This document shows positions 10,139-18,757 of a stretch of DNA of 64,000 nt, piece after piece. Positions within the stretch are counted from its first letter, which is position 1; each line of letters opens with the position of its first letter. The notes under the pieces were generated by a model. It was not told the origin of the DNA. It did not search any database and saw only the letters and a program-made list of their open reading frames with translations. A program made the translations under genes and the position numbers. This DNA comes from Burkholderia stagnalis (GTDB lineage Bacteria; Pseudomonadota; Gammaproteobacteria; Burkholderiales; Burkholderiaceae): the NCBI RefSeq assembly GCF_902830275.1, contig NZ_CADESW010000004.1:186001-250000 (forward strand), given 5' to 3'.

Positions 10139-11176
10139 TTACTGCGGCTTGTAGATCGAATCGAACACGCCGCCGTCGGCGAAATGCGTCTTCTGCGCAT
10201 TCGTCCAGCCGCCGAACGTGTCGTCGACCGTGTACAGCTTCAGCTTCGGGAACTGCTTCGTCAGCTCCGCCGGCACGCTCTTCGAGCGCGGCCGGTAGTA
10301 GTTGCGCGCCGCGATCTCCTGGCCCTGCGGGCTGTACAGGTAGTTCAGGTACGCCTCGGCCAGCTTGCGCGTGCCCTTCTTGTCGACCACCTTGTCGACG
10401 ATCGCGACCGGCGGCTCGGCGAGAATGCTCACCGACGGCACGACGATCTCGAACTTGTCGGTGCCGAACTCCTTGATCGACAGGAACGCCTCGTTCTCCC
10501 ACGCGATCAGCACGTCGCCGATGCCGCGCTGCACGAAGCTCGTCGTCGCGCCTCGCGCGCCGGAATCGAGCACGCCCGCGTTCTTGTAGAGCTTCGTGAC
10601 GAAGTCCTTCGCGCTCTGCTCGTTGCCGCCCGGCTTGTGCACCGCGTACGCCCATGCGGCGAGGTAGTTCCAGCGCGCGCCGCCCGAGGTCTTCGGGTTC
10701 GGCGTGACGATCGACACGCCCGGCTTGGTCAGGTCGTCCCAGTCCTTGATGCCCTTCGGGTTGCCCTTGCGCACCAGGAACACGATCGTCGACGTGTACG
10801 GCGACGCGTTGTCCGGCAGGCGCTTCTGCCAATCCTTGTTGACGAGCCCCTTGTTGGCGATCGCGTCGATGTCGTAGGCGAGCGCGAGCGTCACGACGTC
10901 CGCCTGCAGCCCGTCGAGCACCGAGCGCGCCTGCGCGCCCGAGCCGCCGTGCGACTGCTTGAAGTTGACGGCCTCGCCCGTCTTCGCCTTCCACTCCTTG
11001 CCGAACGCCTGGTTGAAGTCCTGATACAGCTCGCGCGTCGGGTCGTACGACACGTTCAGGAAGGTCGTATCCGCGTGTGCGTGCGCGATGACGCCCAGTG
11101 CCGCGGCCGCGCCGAGCGCGAAGGTTGCGATCAAGCGGCGTGCCCCGCTCGCCAGTCCCGTATTGCGCTTCACCAT
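10139..11176 (-). CDS. sbp: Periplasmic sulfate-binding protein
   Basis: Sulfate-binding protein of 345 aa. It has a twin-basic-leading Sec signal ([12 protein letters not shown] then a hydrophobic core), cleavage AHA|DTT after residue 35, and the mature start [15 protein letters not shown] characteristic of Sbp/CysP. The YDPTRELY and [10 protein letters not shown] segments are the family signatures that line the ligand site. The ATG at 11176 is preferred over 11203 because a GGGAGAA sequence lies 7-8 nt ahead. It is the first gene of the sulfate operon, divergent from lexA. Confidence 0.93.
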   Translation of the reverse strand: MVKRNTGLASGARRLIATFALGAAAALGVIAHAHADTTFLNVSYDPTRELYQDFNQAFGKEWKAKTGEAVNFKQSHGGSGAQARSVLDGLQADVVTLALAYDIDAIANKGLVNKDWQKRLPDNASPYTSTIVFLVRKGNPKGIKDWDDLTKPGVSIVTPNPKTSGGARWNYLAAWAYAVHKPGGNEQSAKDFVTKLYKNAGVLDSGARGATTSFVQRGIGDVLIAWENEAFLSIKEFGTDKFEIVVPSVSILAEPPVAIVDKVVDKKGTRKLAEAYLNYLYSPQGQEIAARNYYRPRSKSVPAELTKQFPKLKLYTVDDTFGGWTNAQKTHFADGGVFDSIYKPQ

Positions 11177-11239
11177 CCGTGCTTCTCCCGTGTTGTCGGT
11201 CATGTTGTCGGTGTTTCGATATGCGGGCCAGTCTATCGA

Positions 11240-11300
11240 ACGGGTTACATGATTAAAAATAATCGTTCCTTATTTTTTAATATCGAAAAGTGCTAACGCA
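11240..11300. promoter_or_regulatory. AT-rich control region upstream of sbp
   Basis: Strongly AT-rich island (GATTAAAAATAATC followed by TTATTTTTTAAT) inside otherwise GC-rich DNA, 65-125 bp ahead of sbp. CysB-activated promoters typically have such AT-rich upstream sites. A specific CysB box cannot be defined by eye. Confidence 0.45.
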
Positions 11301-11410
11301 GTCGGAACAGACGGTTGCAGCGGATGGACCGGTGCCATGGCGTCGCCAGATCGCGACGGAACCGACGCGATCGCGACGAACTTCAAGTAACGCTTGAAAT
11401 TCGCGAAGTA

Positions 11411-11426
11411 CTGTATAAAAATACAG
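11411..11426. promoter_or_regulatory. LexA (SOS) box 1 of lexA
   Basis: CTGTATAAAAATACAG matches the CTGT-N8-ACAG LexA box with the canonical AT-rich spacer. It ends 27 bp before the lexA start. Confidence 0.96.
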
Positions 11427-11430
11427 CTCA

Positions 11431-11446
11431 CTGTCTATCCATACAG
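11431..11446. promoter_or_regulatory. LexA (SOS) box 2 of lexA
   Basis: CTGTCTATCCATACAG, a second CTGT-N8-ACAG box 20 bp (about two helical turns) downstream of the first. The pair implies cooperative autorepression of lexA. Confidence 0.94.
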
Positions 11447-11453
11447 TTGAGCC

Positions 11454-12101
11454 ATGACCAAACTCACCGCCCGCCAGCAGCAAGTATTCGACTTGATCCG
11501 CCGCGCGATCGAGCGCTCCGGCTTCCCGCCCACCCGTGCCGAGATCGCGGCCGAACTGGGCTTCAGCTCGCCGAATGCGGCCGAGGAGCACCTGCGTGCG
11601 CTGGCGCGCAAGGGCGTGATCGAGCTGGCGGCCGGCGCCTCGCGCGGCATCCGCCTGCTTGGCGTCGACGACGTCCCGCACCAGTTCACGCTGCCGCACG
11701 CGGCGCTGATGCAGCTGTCGCTGCCGCTCGTCGGCCGCGTCGCGGCAGGCAGCCCGATCCTTGCGCAGGAGCACATCTCGCAGCATTTCGCGTGCGATCC
11801 GGCGCTGTTCTCCAGCAAGCCCGACTACCTGCTGAAGGTCCGCGGCCTGTCGATGCGCGATGCCGGCATCCTCGACGGCGACCTGCTCGCGGTGCAGAAG
11901 CGCACGGAAGCGAAGGACGGCCAGATCATCGTTGCGCGTCTCGGCGACGACGTCACGGTCAAGCGCCTGAAGCGCCGCCCCGGCGGCCTCGAGCTGATCG
12001 CGGAGAACCCGGATTACGAAAACATCTTCGTCAAGGCCGGCAGCGCGGAATTCGCGCTGGAAGGCATCGCCGTCGGGCTGATCCGCTCGGGCGAATTCTG
12101 A
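11454..12101 (+). CDS. lexA: LexA SOS repressor
   Basis: LexA of 215 aa. The N-terminal winged helix-turn-helix covers residues 1-70 ([25 protein letters not shown]). The self-cleavage site A98-G99 lies in GRVAAGSP. Catalytic Ser133 ([10 protein letters not shown]) and Lys170 (VTVKRL) form the S24 peptidase dyad. It represses the SOS regulon until RecA filaments trigger autocleavage. Two LexA boxes overlap its promoter, so it is autoregulated. It probably leads an operon with the following small gene, 26 bp downstream. Confidence 0.98.
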   Translation: MTKLTARQQQVFDLIRRAIERSGFPPTRAEIAAELGFSSPNAAEEHLRALARKGVIELAAGASRGIRLLGVDDVPHQFTLPHAALMQLSLPLVGRVAAGSPILAQEHISQHFACDPALFSSKPDYLLKVRGLSMRDAGILDGDLLAVQKRTEAKDGQIIVARLGDDVTVKRLKRRPGGLELIAENPDYENIFVKAGSAEFALEGIAVGLIRSGEF

Positions 12102-12127
12102 CTATCCGTCTCGCTCAGGAGAACATC

Positions 12128-12463
12128 ATGGAACGCCTCGCCCGTCTGCTGCCTTTCCGTCAATTCGGCCGTCTGCGTCATCTGCGCGGCCGCACGCCCT
12201 GCGCACCGCTGACCGCCGCGGCGCCCACCGGCCAAGAAGAAGCAGTCGAACGGCAGGCGTCGCTGCTGCCGTCGGCGCTGCCCGCATTCGCGCGGGTGTC
12301 GCTGAACGCCGGCCTGAATCATGCGGAGCCCGCGCGCCGCGCGCCGGTGCGGGTCTATCACGGCCGCTCGCGCCTGATCATGGTCGGGACGATCGACGCG
12401 GTGTGCCGGATGATCGATCGCTGCATCGCCGAGGAACATTCGGCCGCGCAAGGCAGTCTCTGA
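12128..12463 (+). CDS. Small protein encoded downstream of lexA
   Basis: 111-aa basic protein with no family I recognise. A good ribosome-binding site (AGGAGAAC) precedes the ATG by 6 nt. The N-terminal half is Arg/Ala/Pro-rich and low complexity. The C-terminal ~40 residues (RVYHGRSRLIMVGTIDAVCRMIDRC) look like a folded, conserved unit. Being 26 bp after lexA with no terminator between, it should be SOS-induced along with lexA. In some pseudomonads the lexA partner is the division inhibitor sulA, but I see no SulA-like sequence here; function unknown. Confidence 0.7.
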   Translation: MERLARLLPFRQFGRLRHLRGRTPCAPLTAAAPTGQEEAVERQASLLPSALPAFARVSLNAGLNHAEPARRAPVRVYHGRSRLIMVGTIDAVCRMIDRCIAEEHSAAQGSL

Positions 12464-12492
12464 TTGCGGACCCTTCCCGCACCGGAGACACC

Positions 12493-13167
12493 GTGAACCA
12501 CGCGCCGGGCCGCACCAGGCGGCTCAAGCCGATGTTGATCGCCGCGCTGGCGGTTGCCGTCGTTGCGACCGTCGGCTACGCGTACGCGTCGCCCTATGTC
12601 GCGCTCGGCCGCCTGAAATCGGCGATCGATACGCGCGATGCGCAGGCGATCAGCGCGTACGTCGATTTCCCGGCGCTGCGCATCAGCCTGAAGCAACAGC
12701 TCACCGGCGAGCTGATGCGCCGGATCGACGCCAAGCGGCAGGACAATCCGTTTGCGGCGATCGGCGCGTTGATCGGTTCTGCATTGATTGGGCCGCTGGT
12801 CGATGCCTATGCAACCCCGGAAGGCGTCGCGGCCGTGATGAGCGGCTTGCCGCCGCGCGGCAATCCGGGCGAGCGGCCGCCCGAGTGGCCGGCGCAACCG
12901 TCAGGCCAACCGTCAGGCAACACGCCCGGCAATGCGCCGGCGAATCCAGCAAGCGCCGTCGCTGGCGGCAGCCCACCGCCCGCCTCGCCATCCGCCACCG
13001 CTCAAGCCGGCACGCCCGGCCAGCGGCAAACCAGCGCCGGATATCGCAACATCGACGAGTTCGTCGTGACCTACCAGCGCGGCGCCGATGGCACGCGCTA
13101 CGCCGCGATTCTGCGTCGCGTCGGGTTGTTTGCCTGGAGGTTGTCCGCGATCGATCTGAACGGCTGA
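12493..13167 (+). CDS. Membrane-anchored DUF2939-like protein
   Basis: 224 aa with an N-terminal transmembrane anchor (MLIAALAVAVVATVGYAY). A region resembling DUF2939 follows (ASPYVALGRLKSAIDTRDAQAISAYVDFPALR), then a Pro/Ser/Gly-rich linker (~125-180) and a short C-terminal domain. DUF2939 has no defined function. The GTG at 12493 is preferred because GGAGA lies 6 nt upstream; the ATG at 12532 would leave the anchor at the extreme N-terminus. It starts 29 bp after the preceding small gene, so it may share the lexA transcript. Confidence 0.75.
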   Translation: MNHAPGRTRRLKPMLIAALAVAVVATVGYAYASPYVALGRLKSAIDTRDAQAISAYVDFPALRISLKQQLTGELMRRIDAKRQDNPFAAIGALIGSALIGPLVDAYATPEGVAAVMSGLPPRGNPGERPPEWPAQPSGQPSGNTPGNAPANPASAVAGGSPPPASPSATAQAGTPGQRQTSAGYRNIDEFVVTYQRGADGTRYAAILRRVGLFAWRLSAIDLNG

Positions 13168-13261
13168 ATCGCCATCGCGCCGGCATTGCACCGGCGCCGC
13201 GCACGGCCGGCGCACGGCCTGAGCCGGCGCCCGTCCGACGCGCTTTCGATCCGTTTTACAG

Positions 13262-13753
13262 CTACTTCGCCGCTGCCGCTTCGCGTTCGCGGGCGATTTC
13301 GGCCTTCTGCTCCTCGGCCGACGAGCACGCCACGAGGATGCTGCAGGTCACGCGGTCGAGCAGCTGCGTGTTGCCTGACCCCATCCACCATCTGGACAGC
13401 CCGCTGCGGCACCGATGCCCGACCACGATCAGGTCGACCTTCAGCTGCGCCGCAAGATTCGCGATTTCGTCGATCGGGTAGCCGAACGCGAAATGGCCCT
13501 CCGCCTGCAGCCCGCGTTCGCGCAGCCAGTCCACGCCCTCCTGCAGGATCTCGCGCGCGGTTTCCTCGAAGCGGCCGCACGCGACGTCTGTTAACAATCC
13601 CGCGCTTTGTGCAATGCTGGAACGCATGTCGACGACGGACAGCAGGTGCGTCTCGGCCTTCAGGTCCAGCGCGAGATTGGCGCCGCAACGCAATGCCTTG
13701 CGTCCCTCGAGCGAGCCGTCGTAACACAGCAGAATCTTGTTGTAGCTAGCCAT
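13262..13753 (-). CDS. Universal stress protein (UspA family)
   Basis: Single Usp domain, 163 aa. The chain starts MASYNKILLCYDGSLEGRKAL, with the family Asp in the nucleotide-binding first strand. The ATP-loop-like segment GHRCRSGLSRWWMGSGN sits near residues 115-131. Compared with the usual G-x2-G-x9-G-S/T loop, the second Gly is replaced by Cys, so ATP binding is uncertain. A GGGAGG site sits 4 nt before the ATG at 13753; the ATG at 13774 lacks one. It converges with the DUF2939 gene. Confidence 0.88.
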   Translation of the reverse strand: MASYNKILLCYDGSLEGRKALRCGANLALDLKAETHLLSVVDMRSSIAQSAGLLTDVACGRFEETAREILQEGVDWLRERGLQAEGHFAFGYPIDEIANLAAQLKVDLIVVGHRCRSGLSRWWMGSGNTQLLDRVTCSILVACSSAEEQKAEIAREREAAAAK

Positions 13754-13861
13754 GAAACCTCCCATTCGCGACAACGAACCCTACGCAATCATCATGGTGC
13801 GCCGCAATCCAGGACGCAAGGGATGGAAAACGCTGATTCGCCCCGTAGGGGCCATACGCGA

Positions 13862-13916
13862 TGATGCGGTGCATGATCAGCGCACGCATGCACCGCATCA
13901 CGCATGCATGCGCTGA
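13862..13916. repeat. Two mutually exclusive inverted repeats
   Basis: A perfect 14-bp inverted repeat (13862-13875 with 13887-13900, 11-bp loop) overlaps a second 15-bp repeat with one mismatch (13877-13891 with 13902-13916). Both need 13887-13891, so only one can form at a time. It lies in the 362-bp gap between the divergent usp gene and the exporter ATPase; I see no gene in the rest of that gap. Confidence 0.75.
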
Positions 13917-14115
13917 AGCTGCGCCGGCAATGCACTAGAATGGCCCGTTCGTGTCACCCGCATGCGTGACGTCACGTGCAGGCGGTGCGCCGATATCGTA
14001 CGCTCGACGCATGCCCGTGTGACATCCGTCCGGCGCATCCGTTCGCGCACCGGATACCGCGCGCACGGTCATGCCGCGCGCATGCCGTGCGCCGACTTCC
14101 AACGACAACTCGCCC

Positions 14116-15030
14116 ATGTCCGTCGCACCGATCGATTTCCAGAACGTCGAAAAGCGCTATGGCGACAAGCTCGTCGTCAACGGCCTGTCGTTCCGCGTCC
14201 ACGCCGGCGAATGCTACGGCCTGCTCGGGCCGAACGGCGCGGGCAAGACCACGACGCTGAAGATGCTGCTCGGCATCGCCTACCCCGACGCCGGCGCGAT
14301 CTCGCTATGCGGCGAACCGGTTCCGTCGCGCGCGCGTCATGCGCGCCAGCGGGTCGGCGTCGTGCCGCAATTCGACAATCTCGATCCGGATTTCACGGTT
14401 CGCGAGAATCTGCTGGTGTTCAGCCGCTATTTCGGCGTGTCGGCGCACGACGCACGCGCGCTCGTGCCGTCGCTGCTCGCGTTCGCGAAGCTCGAGAACA
14501 AGGCGGACGCGAAGGTCAGCGAGCTGTCGGGCGGCATGAAGCGGCGGCTGACGCTTGCGCGCGCGCTCGTCAACGATCCCGACGTGCTGGTGCTCGACGA
14601 ACCGACCACCGGCCTCGACCCGCAGGCGCGGCACCTGATGTGGGAGCGGCTGCGCTCGCTGCTCGCACGCGGCAAGACGATCCTGATCACCACGCACTTC
14701 ATGGAGGAAGCAGAGCGCCTGTGCGACCGCCTGTGCGTGATCGAGGAAGGCCGCAAGATCGCCGAAGGCGCGCCGCACGCGCTGATCGCGTCGGAAATCG
14801 GTTGCGACGTGATCGAGATCTACGGCCCCGACCCGGCCGCGCTGCGCGACGAGCTTGCCGCGTTCGCGCAACGCACCGAGATCAGCGGCGAAACGCTGTT
14901 CTGCTACGTGAGCGATCCGGACCCGCTCAATGCGCGGCTCAAGGGCCGCGCCGGATTGCGGTATCTGCATCGCCCCGCCAATCTGGAGGATGTGTTCCTG
15001 CGGCTGACCGGCCGCGACATGCAGGACTGA
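14116..15030 (+). CDS. nodI: NodI/DrrA-type ABC exporter ATPase
   Basis: ABC ATPase of 304 aa: Walker [10 protein letters not shown] (residues ~41-49), signature [15 protein letters not shown] near 139, Walker [14 protein letters not shown] near 161 and a C-terminal domain as in drug and lipo-oligosaccharide exporters. With the adjacent NodJ-like permease (6 bp downstream) it forms an ABC-2 exporter. NodIJ relatives are widespread in Burkholderia without nodulation, so the substrate is unknown. I chose MSVAP; the 15 upstream in-frame codons are not conserved-looking. Confidence 0.9.
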   Translation: MSVAPIDFQNVEKRYGDKLVVNGLSFRVHAGECYGLLGPNGAGKTTTLKMLLGIAYPDAGAISLCGEPVPSRARHARQRVGVVPQFDNLDPDFTVRENLLVFSRYFGVSAHDARALVPSLLAFAKLENKADAKVSELSGGMKRRLTLARALVNDPDVLVLDEPTTGLDPQARHLMWERLRSLLARGKTILITTHFMEEAERLCDRLCVIEEGRKIAEGAPHALIASEIGCDVIEIYGPDPAALRDELAAFAQRTEISGETLFCYVSDPDPLNARLKGRAGLRYLHRPANLEDVFLRLTGRDMQD

Positions 15031-15036
15031 CCGCCC

Positions 15037-15870
15037 ATGGACGTACGCAACTACTCCGCTTCCGCCACGCCCGCGCCGCCGCGCGCATCGCGCTTCGCGA
15101 TCGCGATGCCGTCGAATGCGACCAACTGGATCGCCGTGTGGCGGCGCAACTATCTGGTGTGGCGCAAGCTCGCGGCCGCGTCGATGTTCGGCAATCTTGC
15201 CGATCCGATGATCTACCTGTTCGGGCTCGGCTTCGGCCTGGGCCTGATGCTCGGCCACGTCGACGGCGTGTCGTACATCGCGTTCCTCGCGGCCGGCACG
15301 GTCGGGTCGAGCGTGATGATGTCGGCGAGCTTCGAATCGATGTATTCGGGCTTCTCGCGCATGCACGTGCAGCGCACCTGGGAAGCGATCATGCACACGC
15401 CGCTCGCGCTCGGCGACATCGTGCTCGGCGAGATCGTATGGGCGGCCAGCAAGGCGATGCTGTCGGGCGCCGCGATCATGATCGTCGCGGGCCTGCTCGG
15501 CTATGCGCACTTCCCGTCGATGCTCGCCGCGCTGCCGGTGATCGCGCTGGCGGGCCTCGCGTTCGCGAGCGCCGCGATGGTCGTCACCGCGCTCGCGCCG
15601 TCCTACGATTTCTTCATGTTTTATCAGACGCTCGTGCTGACGCCGATGCTGCTGCTGTCCGGCGTGTTCTTTCCGCTCACGCAGCTGCCGGAGATCGCGC
15701 AGCACGCCGCGCATGCGTTGCCGCTCGCGCACGCGGTCGAACTGATCCGGCCCGCGATGCTCGGCCGGCCCGCGTCGCACGTCGGCATGCACGTCGCGGT
15801 GCTGGCGGCCTATGCAGTCGGCAGCTTCCTGCTGTCCGCCTGGCTGTTCCGGCGGCGCATGATGCGCTGA
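15037..15870 (+). CDS. nodJ: NodJ-type ABC-2 exporter permease
   Basis: ABC-2 membrane subunit of 277 aa. A cytoplasmic N-terminus of ~40 residues is followed by six hydrophobic segments. Conserved segments [16 protein letters not shown] and [18 protein letters not shown] match NodJ/DrrB permeases. It is 6 bp after the ATPase gene. The pair should export a hydrophobic or glycolipid-like molecule, but nothing nearby (no nodABC) suggests which. Confidence 0.9.
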   Translation: MDVRNYSASATPAPPRASRFAIAMPSNATNWIAVWRRNYLVWRKLAAASMFGNLADPMIYLFGLGFGLGLMLGHVDGVSYIAFLAAGTVGSSVMMSASFESMYSGFSRMHVQRTWEAIMHTPLALGDIVLGEIVWAASKAMLSGAAIMIVAGLLGYAHFPSMLAALPVIALAGLAFASAAMVVTALAPSYDFFMFYQTLVLTPMLLLSGVFFPLTQLPEIAQHAAHALPLAHAVELIRPAMLGRPASHVGMHVAVLAAYAVGSFLLSAWLFRRRMMR

Positions 15871-15963
15871 AGCCGGTGCGCGGGGCGCACGCCCGATGCG
15901 TGCACGCCTCGCCGGCCGGCGGCGTGCACGAAGCCGCTCGCACGGCTCCGCGCAGGCCGGCCG

Positions 15964-16386
15964 TCACTCGTCCTCGTCGCTCCACGGAATCTCGACGTCG
16001 GTCAGGAACGCGACCGTCGCGAGCGGGCCGCCCTCGTGACGGCCGAGCTTGCCGTCCGCGCGATGCCATTCGACCCGGAACTGGGTGCCCGGATCGTCAG
16101 CCACCAGGTATACCGAGCGCAGTTCCTCCGGATCCGCCTCGTCGATCGGGCCGTCGAACGACACGAGCATCTTCTGCGGCCACAGGCCGTTGACCGGGTC
16201 GTAGATGCGATCGCCCTGCGGGATGTCGATGGTGGCGTCGACGCCGATCGTTGCGGATGCCTCGATGATCATCATGCCGAGCGCGGACAGCACCGCGGTC
16301 GCGCGCGCCGAATTGGCCTGGCGAATCGCAAGATCGCCGCGCGTGAGCGCCTTTTCGAGTCGAGGATGAATCTTGGGTTGGGTCAT
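15964..16386 (-). CDS. Conserved hypothetical protein
   Basis: 140-aa soluble acidic protein with no domain I recognise. It has a basic N-terminal helix (PKIHPRLEKALTRGDLAIRQANSARA), a hydrophobic AVLSALGMMIIEAS stretch and a beta-rich acidic C-terminus (FRVEWHRADGKLGRHEG, ending DVEIPWSDEDE). It lies downstream of the permease-selU pair on the same strand with a 139-bp gap holding a GC-rich hairpin, so it may be a separate unit. Confidence 0.75.
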   Translation of the reverse strand: MTQPKIHPRLEKALTRGDLAIRQANSARATAVLSALGMMIIEASATIGVDATIDIPQGDRIYDPVNGLWPQKMLVSFDGPIDEADPEELRSVYLVADDPGTQFRVEWHRADGKLGRHEGGPLATVAFLTDVEIPWSDEDE

Positions 16387-16525
16387 GCGATTTCCTGATT
16401 GCTTCTTGTAGATGGCGCCGCCCGCACGGAGCGGCGGCGCCGGATGAATATGAAGATTGCCCGCGCCGGCTCGCCCGAGCGCCGGTCGCGCACCGGCCCC
16501 GTCGCGCCGGCCGGCCCGCCGTCCG

Positions 16526-17584
16526 CTAGAACCCCAGCGCGATCGCCAGCAGCCCGCTGGCGATGCCGAACGCGACGACGAGCACCGAGACCAGCGCCAG
16601 CATGTGTGGCCGGAACGAGCGCGCGAGCATCGCGAGCGACGGCACGCTGATCGGCGGCAGCGTCATCAGCAGCGCGGCGGCCGGGCCGACGCCCATGCCG
16701 AGCGACAGCATCGCCTGGATGATCGGCACCTCGCCCGCCGTCGGAATCACGAACAGCGTGCCGGCGATCGCGAACGCGACGATCCAGCCGAGATGGTTGC
16801 CGATGTCCGGGCCGATGTGCGGAAACAGCCATGCGCGCGCGGCGCCGAGCAGCAGCACGAGCACGAGGTATTCGGGCACGAGCCGCACGGTCATCCGCGC
16901 GAGGATCTTCATCCAGCGCACGAACGCGTTGCCGGCCGCCGCCTGCTCGGCGGCGAGGGCCGCCAGCCGGGCGTCGTCGACGCCGCCCTCGCCGGGGCGC
17001 GCGAGGCGGTTCAGCAGGTAGCCGATCCCGAACACCATCGCGATGCCGAGCACGAGCCGCAGCGCGCTCCAGTGCCAGCCGAGCACGAAGCCCATGAACA
17101 CCAGCGCGGCCGGATTCAGCACCGTGTTGCCGAGCCAGAACGCCACCGCGCCGCCCGGCGAGGCCTGCCGCTCGCGCAGGCCGGCGACGACGGGCGCCGC
17201 GCAGCAGGTGCACATCATCCCCGGCAGCGACAGCAGGCCGCCCGCGGCGACGCTGCCGAAACCCGTCTTGCCGAGCACGCGCGCGACCCAGTGCGCGGGC
17301 AGCAGCGCCTGGACCGCCGAACCGAGCAGCAGGCCGAGCACCATCGCCTGCCAGATCGCCTTGCCGTACGCCCACGCGTAGTCGAGCGCAGCCTTCAGCG
17401 ACGGCTCGGGCGGCGCCGACGACGCGCCCATCAGGATCGACTGGCCGATCGAATGATGCTCGGCGGCGACGAACGCCTTGTTGTAGTACGGAAACCATTT
17501 CACGTAAAACAGCCCCGCGACTGCGATCAACAGGAAGGTCATCCAGCCGAGCGCGGGGCTGGGTTGAGTGCGTGTGGTAGTCAT
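16526..17584 (-). CDS. Putative permease, DUF318/YraQ (ArsP-like) family
   Basis: 352-aa membrane protein with about 8 transmembrane segments. The family hallmark MMCTCCAAPVVAGLR (residues ~122-136) and the second repeat FVIPTAGEVPIIQAML are present. DUF318 members include ArsP, which exports organoarsenicals, but most have unknown substrates. The start overlaps the stop of the selenouridine synthase gene by 4 bp (ATGA), so the two are translationally coupled. The first ~80 residues include a long extracytoplasmic or linker region. Confidence 0.88.
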   Translation of the reverse strand: MTTTRTQPSPALGWMTFLLIAVAGLFYVKWFPYYNKAFVAAEHHSIGQSILMGASSAPPEPSLKAALDYAWAYGKAIWQAMVLGLLLGSAVQALLPAHWVARVLGKTGFGSVAAGGLLSLPGMMCTCCAAPVVAGLRERQASPGGAVAFWLGNTVLNPAALVFMGFVLGWHWSALRLVLGIAMVFGIGYLLNRLARPGEGGVDDARLAALAAEQAAAGNAFVRWMKILARMTVRLVPEYLVLVLLLGAARAWLFPHIGPDIGNHLGWIVAFAIAGTLFVIPTAGEVPIIQAMLSLGMGVGPAAALLMTLPPISVPSLAMLARSFRPHMLALVSVLVVAFGIASGLLAIALGF

Positions 17585-18693
17585 TGTCTGGTCTGAATAT
17601 TGGATGAAGATTGCATGGCGGCGACGGCCGTGGCCGGCAGGCCGGCCTGCGCGAGTTCGGCCAGCAACGCGCTCGCCTGCTCGCGCGCGTCGGCCGCATT
17701 CGGCCGGAAATGGAACGTGAGCACGCGGCCCGGTTTGCCGAAATTCGCGCGGAACGTGCGCGCATACGCGGGATCGTAATGCCGGTCGATCAGTTCGCCA
17801 AACAATTCGGCGCGCGCGCCCGCATCGATCAACGCGCCCCAGCGGGCGACTTCGTCGCGGCTGTGCAGGCCGATCAGCCGTTCGAGCTGCGCCTTGAACG
17901 CGAGCGGCGCGTCGAACAGATGGCCGTAATCGTCGAGCAGGAACGCGATGCGCTCGTCGCGCGCCGCGTCGACCTGCACCCACGGCCCCGCGTGGAACGC
18001 CTCCAGCAGCGCGAGCGGCAGCTGCACGAGCCCGATCTTGCGGCTCTCGGATTCGACGAACACCGGCCGGGCCGGATCGAAACGCATGAGCGTCTCGACG
18101 AGCTCCGAGTCGAACGCCTTCTGCGACGGCTGCGGCACGCCCGGCAGCGCGCCGAGCAGCGAGCCGCGATGGCACGCGAGCGCCTCGAGATCGAGCGTCT
18201 GCGCGCCCGCGCCGTGCAGCGCCTGCAGCAGGCGCGTCTTGCCGCAACCGGTGTGGCCGACCAGCGCGATGTAGCGGAACCGGGTCGGCAGCGTGTCGAG
18301 CGTCGCGCAGACCGAGCGGCGGTACGTCTTGTAGCCGCCTTCGAGCTGGCGCGCCTGCCAGCCGATCAGGTTGAACCAGGTCGTCATCGAGCCCGAGCGC
18401 TTGCCGCCGCGCCAGCAGTAGATCAGCGGGCGCCAGTTGCGCGGCCGGTCGGCGAACGTCGTGTCGAGGTGGCGCGCGATGTTGCGCGCGACCATCGCCG
18501 CGCCGACGCGCGTCGCCTCGTAAGGCGACACCTGGCGATACATCGTCCCGACGAGCACGCGCTCTTCGTTGCTGAGCACGGGCGCGTTGAGCGCGCCGGG
18601 GATGTGGTCCTCGGCAAACTCGAGCGGCGTGCGCACGTCGATGATCTCGTCGAACTCGCCGGCGCGATCGAGGGTGACAATCAGGTTCTTCAA
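17581..18693 (-). CDS. mnmH: tRNA 2-selenouridine synthase
   Basis: 370-aa SelU/YbbB. The N-terminal rhodanese domain has active-site Cys93 in YCWRGGKRSG. The C-terminal P-loop domain has Walker A GHTGCGKT at 146-153. It replaces sulfur by selenium at the wobble 2-thiouridine of tRNAs for Lys, Glu and Gln, via a geranylated intermediate, using selenophosphate. selD is not in the window. The coupled downstream permease suggests a shared role, possibly in selenium or organochalcogen handling (inference). Confidence 0.95.
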   Translation of the reverse strand: MKNLIVTLDRAGEFDEIIDVRTPLEFAEDHIPGALNAPVLSNEERVLVGTMYRQVSPYEATRVGAAMVARNIARHLDTTFADRPRNWRPLIYCWRGGKRSGSMTTWFNLIGWQARQLEGGYKTYRRSVCATLDTLPTRFRYIALVGHTGCGKTRLLQALHGAGAQTLDLEALACHRGSLLGALPGVPQPSQKAFDSELVETLMRFDPARPVFVESESRKIGLVQLPLALLEAFHAGPWVQVDAARDERIAFLLDDYGHLFDAPLAFKAQLERLIGLHSRDEVARWGALIDAGARAELFGELIDRHYDPAYARTFRANFGKPGRVLTFHFRPNAADAREQASALLAELAQAGLPATAVAAMQSSSNIQTRQ

Positions 18694-18757
18694 TTTGGCG
18701 TCAAGGAGGCGACCCGGCTCGGCGAGCCGCAGGAGCGCAAACAGGTGGATCGGCGGA

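Noticed and set aside
14116..15870. Nodulation locus
   Set aside because: NodIJ-like proteins are widespread exporters; there is no nodABC or nod box here, so symbiosis is not supported.
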